Below, in pieces: positions 30,313-37,900 of a DNA stretch of 55,102 nt. This DNA comes from a virus: IMG/VR virus record IMGVR_UViG_3300046723_000197, positions 1 to 55,102 of that record, one strand, 5' to 3'. The position numbers were made by a program, and so were the translations under genes. The notes beneath the pieces are model-generated. The model was not told the origin of the DNA and searched no databases. It saw only the letters and a list, made by a program, of their open reading frames with translations. Within the stretch, counting starts at the first letter, position 1, and every line of letters begins with the position of its first letter.

Positions 30313-31014
30313 ATGGCTACCATCCCGCGCCGATGGTTTAGCGAAGTAGGGCCAGCCCGCAGCAGGGGCATGACGTTGCTGCCGACCGTGCACCGCAGCA
30401 ACGACGCGGGCGGGCAGACCTATGGCGCCCACCCAGCCAGGCTCGCTGCAGCGCTGCGGCTGCTGGACACGGTCTGCGGGCCATATACCTCTGTCGCTGA
30501 CCTCGGCTGCCTGCACGGTGCCTACACGATCGCCTTCACCAAAGCCGGGTACCTCGCCACCGGCATCGACGCGCGGGCGGAGAATATCGCCGTCTGCCGT
30601 GAAGTGGCAGCCGGGACGCGCGCCCAGTTCATCTGTGATGATGTGCGGAACATCGAAAACCACGGCCCGTTCAACGCGGTGTTCTGCTGCGGGCTGCTGT
30701 ATCACATGGAGCAGCCGGTGAAGCTCCTGCACCAGCTCGCGCAGGTCACCAGCGAGCTGCTCATTGTCCAGACCCACTACTCGACAACGGGCGGCAGCCA
30801 GAACGAGGGCTACGAGGGCTGCTGGTACATCGAGGGCGACCTTGCCCACCCGTGGTCCGCGTGGGGGAACGAGCAGTCCTTCTGGCTCACGCGCCCGGCG
30901 CTGTTCGCCGCGATCCAGGACGCCGGGTTCGGCTTGGTGGCTGAGATCCACGACCACCTCGGGGATGTCAACGGCTCAGCTGGGCGGCTCATGGTGGCCG
31001 GGATCAAGCAGTAG
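30313..31014 (+). CDS. class I SAM-dependent methyltransferase, copy 2
   Basis: 233 residues. TSVADLGCLHGAYTIAFTKA is motif I, ATGIDARAENI motif II, FNAVFCCGLLYHMEQPV the acidic post-I loop and LIVQTHYS the next strand. The same chain of motifs is in the protein at 11806-12555. Variable first 30 residues suggest different substrates. It stands alone after array 3, away from the main glycan operons, and its end overlaps the convergent small gene by 11 bases. Confidence 0.78.
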   Translation: MATIPRRWFSEVGPARSRGMTLLPTVHRSNDAGGQTYGAHPARLAAALRLLDTVCGPYTSVADLGCLHGAYTIAFTKAGYLATGIDARAENIAVCREVAAGTRAQFICDDVRNIENHGPFNAVFCCGLLYHMEQPVKLLHQLAQVTSELLIVQTHYSTTGGSQNEGYEGCWYIEGDLAHPWSAWGNEQSFWLTRPALFAAIQDAGFGLVAEIHDHLGDVNGSAGRLMVAGIKQ

Positions 31015-31216
31015 GGAAGCCGCGCCGCATCCAGCTGACGAACACCTCCGCCTCCACCCGGCGTCCCCGCCTGGCGTGCTGCAAGAACTCCAGCTGCCCG
31101 GACTCCATAGCGCGGTACACGCTGGCACGGGACAGCTGCGAGCCTTCACACACTTCGGCGACCGTCATCCAGTACAGCGACGGTGGCTCCTGGTAGCTGC
31201 CCCACGCCTGATCCAC
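31004..31216 (-). CDS. small helix-turn-helix DNA-binding protein (excisionase-like)
   Basis: 70 residues from GTG 31216; ATG 31168 (54 residues) is the alternative. The core MTVAEVCEGSQLSRASVYRA is a MerR/excisionase-type helix-turn-helix, followed by the wing EFLQHARRGRRVEAEVFVSW. The frame is open further upstream but without related sequence. Such proteins control lysogeny or late genes; here it could control promoters nearby. Convergent with the methyltransferase gene. Confidence 0.7.
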   Translation of the reverse strand: MDQAWGSYQEPPSLYWMTVAEVCEGSQLSRASVYRAMESGQLEFLQHARRGRRVEAEVFVSWMRRGFPTA

Positions 31217-31271
31217 ACCACTATTTTCGCGCCGTGAGACGCCAGGAGACACCCCGGGCGGGCGCGTTGGG

Positions 31272-31293
31272 CATAATGGAGCCTGAGGCCGCA
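31272..31293 (+). promoter_or_regulatory. promoter element before major tail protein
   Basis: CATAAT (31272-31277) followed by GGAGCC, TGA and GGCCGCA (31287-31293). The segment ATAATGGAGCC plus (T/-)GAGGCCGCA recurs almost exactly at 40840-40859. The tail gene's GTG with GAGGAG is 26 bases downstream. Confidence 0.5.
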
Positions 31294-31319
31294 CCCTCTG
31301 TCTGAGCTGAGGAGCGGCT

Positions 31320-31739
31320 GTGGCGCGTATACATGGGAAATCAGGGTTCGTGTATATGGGCATCGCCTCGGGCGCTGTCGCCAGCCCGATCGCGTTCCTG
31401 ACCAACTGGAACCTGAACTTCACGGTGGACCAGCCGGAAGTCACGGCGTTCGGCGACGCCAACAAGATCTACGTCTCGGGCCTGCCCGACGCATCCGGCG
31501 ACTTCACCGGGTTCTTCGATGACGCGAGCCGCCAGATCTACACCGCCGCCCGTGACGGGATCGCCAGGAACTTCTACCTGTACCCCAACACGGTAGCGGA
31601 CCCCAATATGTATTGGTTCGGCCAAATCCTGCCTGATTTTACAGTAAGTGGCGGAATTGCCGAAGCAATTGGTGTGAAAGCCAATTGGAAGGCCTCAACG
31701 GCGGTCATCAAGTATGCGCCTGTTGAAGGGTACGGGTGA
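31320..31739 (+). CDS. major tail (tube) protein
   Basis: 139 residues from GTG 31320 with TGAGGAG upstream. The order ARIHGKSGFVYMGI, NLNFTVDQPEVTAFGD, DASGDFTGFFDDASRQIY, FYLYPNTVADPNMYWFG and FTVSGGIAEAIGVKANW is that of small actinophage tail-tube proteins. It polymerises around the tape measure. Bases 31600-31690 are less GC-rich than the surroundings. Confidence 0.8.
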   Translation: MARIHGKSGFVYMGIASGAVASPIAFLTNWNLNFTVDQPEVTAFGDANKIYVSGLPDASGDFTGFFDDASRQIYTAARDGIARNFYLYPNTVADPNMYWFGQILPDFTVSGGIAEAIGVKANWKASTAVIKYAPVEGYG

Positions 31740-31741
31740 TC

Positions 31742-31786
31742 CTGGGGTCTTGACCCCAGTCACAAAGTTCGTATATGCTCGGGGAC
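31742..31786 (+). promoter_or_regulatory. promoter with palindrome over -35 (HNH gene)
   Basis: TTGACC (31750-31755), an 18-base spacer and TATGCT (31774-31779), then seven bases to ATG 31787, so the mRNA is probably leaderless. CTGGGGTC-TT-GACCCCAG (31742-31759) is a perfect palindrome that overlaps the -35, a likely operator or the end of the tail-gene transcript. Confidence 0.68.
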
Positions 31787-32458
31787 ATGGCCGCTACCCG
31801 AGCATGCGAAATACCCGACTGTCCTGGTGTGCACTACGCCAAGGGCCTATGCCGGAACCACTACCGTCGTCAGATGCTGTATGGCGACCCATTGGGCGGA
31901 AACCGCACCCCGGAACGCCAGCCCAGTATCTGCACCGTGGAGGGCTGCACTCGCGCCGCCGCCACGCATTCCTACTGCCTGGCGCACTACATGCGCTGGA
32001 AGCGGCATGGTGACCCGCTCGGCGGCCGGCCGCGCATGCGCGAGCAACTACCAGAGCACTGTCTGATAGAGGGCTGCCCTAAGCCCCCTGCGGCGCGGGG
32101 CTGGTGTTATAGCCACTATGAGCGCTGGCACAGGTGCGGCGATCCCGAGGCTCCCATGCGCCGCGCCGCCAACGGCACTGGCTGGCGTGGCATCGACAGT
32201 CGCGGCTACATGGTGGTCAAGCACGGCAGTAAGACTGAGCTTGAGCACCGGCTCGTTATGGAGGAAACACTTGGCCGCAAGCTCCTGCCAGGTGAAGAGG
32301 TTCACCACAAGAACACGATCAAGACCGACAACGACCCCTCTAACCTGGAACTATGGAGTGGCAGTCAGCCAAGAGGCGGTCGAGTGGAGGACAAGATCGA
32401 CTGGGCACTGGAGTTCCTGGGCCTCTACGGCGAGGTGGATTTTAAGCGGCTGCGCTAG
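31787..32458 (+). CDS. HNH homing endonuclease with three zinc knuckles
   Basis: 223 residues from ATG 31787; ATG 31775 is in frame but lies in the -10. Three similar fingers each with C-x4-C...C-x2-H (CEIPDC...CRNHY, CTVEGC...CLAHY, CLIEGC...CYSHY) cover residues 5-110. The HNH domain follows: EHRLVMEETLGRKLLPGEEV then HHKNTIKTDNDPSNLELW. It is a free-standing mobile gene inserted between tail genes, with its own promoter. Confidence 0.85.
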   Translation: MAATRACEIPDCPGVHYAKGLCRNHYRRQMLYGDPLGGNRTPERQPSICTVEGCTRAAATHSYCLAHYMRWKRHGDPLGGRPRMREQLPEHCLIEGCPKPPAARGWCYSHYERWHRCGDPEAPMRRAANGTGWRGIDSRGYMVVKHGSKTELEHRLVMEETLGRKLLPGEEVHHKNTIKTDNDPSNLELWSGSQPRGGRVEDKIDWALEFLGLYGEVDFKRLR

Positions 32459-32487
32459 TCTGTCCCCAGCCCACATTGGAGGCCGCA
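32456..32487 (+). promoter_or_regulatory. putative promoter and GGCCGCA box before glycosidase-like gene
   Basis: TAGTCT (32456-32461) overlaps the HNH stop codon. GGAGG (32478-32482) runs into GGCCGCA (32481-32487), which directly abuts ATG 32488. The -10 to GGCCGCA spacing is 25. Confidence 0.45.
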
Positions 32488-33255
32488 ATGTCCGTCACCG
32501 TCGTTCACGACGCCATCCACGTCAACGTGCCGCACCTGCCGCCGGGGATGGCGGCTGGCTACACGACCGGCTCGACCGACATCCAGTGGACTGCGGCTGA
32601 CTGGCATGCCCACCCAGGCGCGGTACGGATCGACCAGGACGCGAGCGCCTCCGACCCGCAGGCCGACGTGCTCGACGTGGAGAGCTTCGCGGCCACCAAC
32701 GCCGAATCGGCTGGCTGGTACCGCCGGGCGCTGGCCAGTTTCAACGCGGGCACGCGGCCGGGGCAGCGTCACCCGGCGATCTACTGCAGCGCGGGCAATG
32801 TGACAGCGCTGGTGAACGCGCTGATCGCCGGCGGGGTCCGCTCTGGCCCTAACCTGTGGGTGGCGAAATGGGACTTCAGCTCGGTAGATGACATCGCCGC
32901 CATCAATAATGCGTCGGGACCGTTCCCGATCATCGGCGGGCAGTTCTCGGACGGCCAGTTCTACGACAGCAACGTGTTTTCTTCGGCCTGGCTGGCGAAT
33001 ACGTCGATGCCGCCGCTGCCGAAGCCACCGGCTACGCCAGCTCAGGTTGAGGCGAACGGGCGGCAGTCGTGGCGGGAACTCGCCCACGCCCACGGCACGA
33101 CCGTGGTCCGCTCGCTGGAACTGACGGTGGAGCACCAGCACGGCCAGCTCTCCCAGCCCCGCCAGGCCGCTTACGTGGCGGTGGGGGACTGGAATGCGAT
33201 CCTGCCTGGCCCGGCCGGGAATGTGCCGGGCGTCAAGATCTGGGTCGGCAACTGA
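32488..33255 (+). CDS. glycosidase-like (DUF1906/GH25-like) phage protein
   Basis: 255 residues from ATG 32488. GAVRIDQDASASDPQADVLD, followed by VESFAATNAESAGWYRRALA, and PAIYCSAGNVTALVNAL resemble barrel hydrolases whose catalytic DVE strand is seen here as LDVESF. LWVAKWDFSS and IIGGQFSDGQFYD complete the barrel. The C-terminal 80 residues form an unrelated linker and small domain (RQSWRELAHAHGTTVVRSLE). Proteins of this family are common in Streptomyces-type phages near tail genes. Action on peptidoglycan or surface glycan is inferred. Confidence 0.62.
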   Translation: MSVTVVHDAIHVNVPHLPPGMAAGYTTGSTDIQWTAADWHAHPGAVRIDQDASASDPQADVLDVESFAATNAESAGWYRRALASFNAGTRPGQRHPAIYCSAGNVTALVNALIAGGVRSGPNLWVAKWDFSSVDDIAAINNASGPFPIIGGQFSDGQFYDSNVFSSAWLANTSMPPLPKPPATPAQVEANGRQSWRELAHAHGTTVVRSLELTVEHQHGQLSQPRQAAYVAVGDWNAILPGPAGNVPGVKIWVGN

Positions 33256-33839
33256 CCGAGGACGAACTCCGCGAGCTGGCCGGCTATACCGGCCCGCCTG
33301 AGGTAACGTTCGCCGGGCAGCAGTGGAAGGTCCGCTCCGACCCGCTCGCCGCCCTGCTGCGGTATGTGCTCGCGGATATAAAGGCCAAGCCGGAAGAGGA
33401 CGCGGAAGGCCCGGCCCTGGCTGCCATGCACCGGCTGCTGGAAGACTGCCTGGTGGACTTCCCGGCGTTCAGTGCCGCCGCGTTCACCGCCAAGGTCACC
33501 TTTGACGATATCCAGGCAGTGGCTAAGGCGGTCATCGAGTACACGTGTGCCCGGAATTTCTGGCCGGCGATGCGGCTGCTCGGCTACCTGGCTGGCAGCC
33601 TGGAGGAGATCGACGGCAACCTGCTGCGCACGTCGGCGCGGGGCCTGACCAGCCTGACCGCCCGTGAAGCCTGTAATCTGGCATTGGCGATATGCCTCGA
33701 TGGCCGTGATGAGGAGTCTCGCCAGGAGTTCTTCATCGACCTCAGCTATGAGGGGTCGCCGGAAGCTGAGGCCCTGGCGGCGCTGAGGGAGTACAAGGCA
33801 GCTCAGGCTGCGGCGGCGGAGGCCAGTGATGGCGAATGA
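33252..33839 (+). CDS. tail assembly chaperone-like protein, CTG start
   Basis: 195 residues if it starts at CTG 33252, which overlaps the upstream TGA in the CTGA manner used elsewhere as ATGA. No ATG, GTG or TTG occurs in frame near the start of the conserved part (LTEDELRELAGYTGPPEVTF). GPALAAMHRLLEDCLVDF and LTAREACNLALAICLDGRDE are conserved helices of actinophage tail assembly proteins. Tail chaperones precede the tape measure and help it fold. The frame remains open far upstream only as a shadow. Confidence 0.65.
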   Translation: MTEDELRELAGYTGPPEVTFAGQQWKVRSDPLAALLRYVLADIKAKPEEDAEGPALAAMHRLLEDCLVDFPAFSAAAFTAKVTFDDIQAVAKAVIEYTCARNFWPAMRLLGYLAGSLEEIDGNLLRTSARGLTSLTAREACNLALAICLDGRDEESRQEFFIDLSYEGSPEAEALAALREYKAAQAAAAEASDGE

Positions 33840-34200
33840 GAACGTTGAGATCACCTTCGATGAGAGCGCCCTGGCGCTGTGGTATGTGGCGGTGTCGGAG
33901 GAGCTGCTGCCCCGCATCGCCACCGAGGTTGAGGATCTGGCCCGCGCTATCGCACCCATCCGTGGCCGTCACAGCCCCGTCCCCAAGTGGGCCAAAAAGG
34001 GGTACATCGGGGTGCCTGGCCGGCTGAAGGCGTCGGTGCAGTCGAGCGTGGACCGGGACTATATCGGCCCCTACGCTGACATTGCGGCCCTGTGGTATGG
34101 CCGGTTCATGGACCCGCCGGCGAAGCAGATCAAGCGGTACATCCCATTCCTGCCTTCGGCGCTGATGTGGACCGTGGACGGCAGGGAATATCACCTGTAA
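33829..34200 (+). CDS. probable minor tail/neck protein
   Basis: 123 residues from ATG 33829 with GGAGG ten bases upstream; overlaps the previous gene by 11 bases. VEITFDESALALWYVAVSEE and TEVEDLARAIAPIRGRHSP resemble the HK97 gp10-like group (tail completion), as does the late KRYIPFLPSALMW. Assignment is tentative. Confidence 0.55.
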   Translation: MANENVEITFDESALALWYVAVSEELLPRIATEVEDLARAIAPIRGRHSPVPKWAKKGYIGVPGRLKASVQSSVDRDYIGPYADIAALWYGRFMDPPAKQIKRYIPFLPSALMWTVDGREYHL

Positions 34201-34531
34201 GCGGGGATTGATATCCAGGGTCATGCGGGGCAGCCCAGCGGCGGCCGACAGCAAGGCCCGCAGACCGTCGTCACCGGGGCGGGGCGCGAACCCGCAATAC
34301 CGGCACCGCAGTTCCAGGCTTGAGCTGTGCCCTCTGGGCGTGTAGGTGGCGGGGATGGGCAGCGGCCCGTTGTAGGCGAACACAGTGACAGGCCGGCGCC
34401 GCCCACGGTGCCCGCACACGAGCCTGATCATGGCCGTCATGGTAGCCTGGCAGCACTTCCCCGGCCTCCGGGTTGAGAACAGGGCGTGCGCATGGCACCG
34501 CGCCCATCCTCCCCACGCAAGCAGGCCGTAC
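34201..34531. other. 331-base gap, possible decayed minus-strand ORF
   Basis: No plus-strand gene fits. On the minus strand a start at 34440 or 34431 gives MIRLVCGHRGRRRPVTVFAY then LELRCRYCGFAPRPGDDGLR, a CxH...CxxC pattern like a small zinc protein. It has no stop until deep inside the plus-strand gene at 33829-34200, so it is either broken or chance. No promoter or hairpin was noted here. Confidence 0.3.
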
Positions 34532-34930
34532 ATGTCGAACACCCGCAGCACCACACCGCCGAAAGGCCGGGCGACACCTGCCCGGCAGTCTAAGCCTGAG
34601 CCGCCGTCGTTCAAGCTGATGGGGGCCGAATACAGGCTCGCCGACAAGGTGGGCATCTGGCCGCTGATGCAGTATGCGCGGGCGATCGAAACCGGCGACA
34701 ACGACATGGGCCAGCGGCGGATGATGGCCTCCGCCCACGCGATCCTGGAAGACTCGGTCCACCCTGATGACTGGGGCCGGTTCCAGGAAGACATGATCAG
34801 CAAGAAGATGGACGACCTGCTGGTGGTGCTCGACGCTGTCATGGGCGCTGTCCGCATCGCTGACGCTAAGCGGTCCCGTAATGGCCGCCGCACTCCTGCC
34901 CGGGCCGCTACCGCAGAGATCGCCAGCTGA
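34532..34930 (+). CDS. tail assembly chaperone
   Basis: 132 residues from ATG 34532; the frame is open upstream to 34385 without related sequence. The folded part FKLMGAEYRLADKVGIWPLM, QYARAIETGDNDMGQRRMMA and HPDDWGRFQEDMISKKMDDL is helical and typical of the protein encoded just before the tape measure in actinophages. The basic tail (KRSRNGRRTPARAAT) is near the stop. No slippery sequence leading to an extended product was seen. Confidence 0.68.
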   Translation: MSNTRSTTPPKGRATPARQSKPEPPSFKLMGAEYRLADKVGIWPLMQYARAIETGDNDMGQRRMMASAHAILEDSVHPDDWGRFQEDMISKKMDDLLVVLDAVMGAVRIADAKRSRNGRRTPARAATAEIAS

Positions 34931-34944
34931 CCCGGGAGTAAGCC

Positions 34945-37900
34945 GTGGCGGACGCCTTCGCGCTGGCTAATGCCTTCGTGCGGATCAGGCCGGACACGGC
35001 CGGTTTCCGCCCCGAGGCTGACGCGAAGCTGAAGGCTGCCCTGGCGGGACTCGACCCGACCGTCAAGATCAAGGCGAACACCGACGCGGCGAAGCTGGTT
35101 GCCGGGGATCTGAAGGCTTACCTCGATTCGCTGGTGAAGCGCAACTATGACCTGCGGCTGAGCGTAGACGACAAGAACGTGAAGGCGAAGCTCGCCGCCG
35201 ACTACGCCATGCTGCTGAAGCTCAACAAGCGGATTGAGGCGGGAGTCTCGCTGGCCGGCGCGGCCAAGATGCAGGCGGACCTGCTGCGCATGGACGCCTC
35301 GCTGGACCGGCTCAAGGTGAACCTGGATAAGGCGTCTGCCGCCGCCAGGGCCGCGTTCATCACCATGGAGACCGAGACAAGCGACCTGAACGCGAAGCTG
35401 GCGCAGACCGACGACGCCGCTAAGGCCGTGTTCTTCACTATGGCCGGGGGCGGCGCCATCTTCGGGACGCTGGGCGGGCGGATCTCCCTGTTCGGCGCAC
35501 AGACCAAGCAGACGATCTTCAACTCGATCACCGGCTGGCACCTGATGGCTGACGTGATCATTGAGGCGGCTGCGGTCCTGATCCCGGCGACGATCGCCGT
35601 GATCGCTTTCGGTGCTGCGGGTGCGCCGGCGGTTGAGGCGATCACCAAGCAGATGCAGAACATGAAGATCGTCACCGAGGCGACGGGCAAAGCGCTCGGC
35701 CCGTTCACGGGCGGTTTCCAGAAAGTCGCCGAGGCGGTGCGCCCGCAGGTTTACCAGATGTTCGGTGATGCCCTGACGATCATCAACAAGCACATGGGGG
35801 AGTTCAGGACGCTGGCGCTGGGCACCGGCAAGGTGCTGGACCAGCTCGCTGCCCGTGCCAGCGTCGCCTTCCTGTCGGGCGGGTTTAACGTCTTCCTGCG
35901 CCATGCCATCGGTGATGTCAAGCAGCTCGGCGACATTGTCGGCAACATTTTCGGCACGATCGGCAACTTCCTGAAAGTCATGCCCGGCTATGCGCAGGTG
36001 CTGCTGACCATCCTGGACAACACGACCAAGGTGATCGAGCGGGTCACGGGCGCGGGCGTGGTGCAGAGCTTCGCTCACCTGGGACTGATCGGGCATGGTG
36101 CGTTCGTCTACCTCGGCCTCGGCGCGACCATCGCCGCCAAGGCGGTCACGTTCAGCCTGGACAGGATCTCCAAGGTGGCCCTGGCCAGCGCGATCGGCCT
36201 GGGCAGGCTCGGCTCCGTGGGCAAAGTCGCCGCTGCGGGCATGGAGAGGTTCGCTTTCGCCGCCTCTGGTGCGGCGACCCTGCCGTGGGGCTGGATCGCT
36301 CTCGCGGCGGTGGCTACCGGCATCCTCGCCTACAAGATCATCACGCTCAAGGACGCTACCCAGACGTGGCTGGGCTCGATGCAGGATGCCCTGAAGGCGC
36401 AGAACGCGGTCATCGGGTTCACGGCTCTGCAAGAGGATCAGGTTTTCGTCATTGCCCGCCTGGTGCGGGCGCAGACAGCGCTCAACAAGGTGCAGGGGGC
36501 CTCTCCCCAGGTCAACGCGGGCCGCGCTGGCACGCAGGGCATCACCGCCCAGAATGTGGCAATGAACCAGCAGGTCGTTATCTCCAGGGATCTGCAAGCC
36601 GGCCTGCACCAGCTCACAGGCGAATCCATCCTCTATAACCAGAGGATGGCCACGCTCGTGGCCACCTTTGGCAGCGCGGGCGAAGCATCCGGCCTGCTGA
36701 TCGCCTCCGGTATCACCATGAACCAGATGCTGGATACCAACCAAAACCACTGGCTTCAGGTACTCCAGCAGGTGGGTGCCACCCAGGTGGCCTATCAGAC
36801 AATGGGTCAGACCATGGGGATGCTCGGCGCGGACATGAACGCGCTCAACATCATGGCGTCGGACCAGGTCACCCAGATGACCAAGGTGAACCAGGCCCTT
36901 GATGGCGTGCTCCAAATCGTCCAGGGTGGCCAGAGCACATTCCTGCTCTTTGAGCAGGCTCTCCAGGGCATCGGCACGGCGGCGGGGGCTACCGGGGCCA
37001 GCATGAAGGGGATCGGGCCGAACTCGGTCGCCCTGCGGCTCGCCTGGCAGACGGCATACACGGCAGGGTTCAAGCTGCTTGACGCGCTGCGGATGATGAC
37101 CGCGATCTCGCCGGGCGCCAGCAAGGGCAGCTTCCCGCAGCTGACGAGGGCGATGAAAGACTCCCTGGCTCAGCTGCTGCCGATGGGCAGGCAGAGCACC
37201 GCGACCCGGGCGCAGATGGTGTCCCTCGCCAACTCGATCAACCCGGCTATCACCAACTTCAAGCAGCTGACCACATGGATTGGCAACATCAAGCACCCCG
37301 GCAAAGACCTGAATGACCTCCTGGCGTCAATGGGTCTCAATATGCAGGACCTGGCGAAAGACGCGGCGAGCCTGTCCACCACGATGCAGACGCAGATGAA
37401 CGCGGTGTTCTCTTCCGCGAAGCTCGCGGCGAGCGGGGTTGACGGGGCCGTCAAGAAGCTTGGTACCGACATGGGTGCCACCCACCCGAACTTTAAGCAG
37501 ATACAGGGCGATGCCCAGGTTCTCTACGACAAGCTGGTCCGCAACCACGTTATGAGCAGGCAGGTCGCCCGGGACTTCGTCACCGCCCTCGACCCGGCCT
37601 TCCACGACACCGGGAGAGCCGCAGGAAATAGTGGCGCGGCGCATCAGGTGGGCATCTTCGCCGGCAGCATGAGTAACGCCCAGAAAATCGCGGACACGTT
37701 CGTGCACCGCAGCCCCTACCACGTGCAAGTCATCGAGACCGGCAAGGGGACGTTCAGCGTCAGCCAGGGCGGTATCTTCGCCAAGACCTCGCCAGGTTCG
37801 CCCGCACTGGCCCATCCGGCGGCACCGGGAGCGGCGGGGGGCATGTTCGTCCCCGGCTCGGGCCAGGGTGACACGGTGCCCGCGTGGCTGACGCCTGGTG

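Noticed and set aside
29726-30341. Overlapping plus-strand open frames across array 3
   Set aside because: Same cause as in array 2; three frames are open at once and the peptide repeats only mirror the DNA unit.
33829-34945. Classical programmed -1 frameshift between tail chaperone genes
   Set aside because: No slippery heptamer leading from one chaperone frame into another was seen, and the two candidate chaperones are separated by another gene and a gap.
33742-37296. 1,184-codon minus-strand open frame under the tape measure gene
   Set aside because: It is a shadow of GC-rich codon structure on the opposite strand; low-complexity composition and no start or family support. Only the short stretch at 34201-34440 drew attention.
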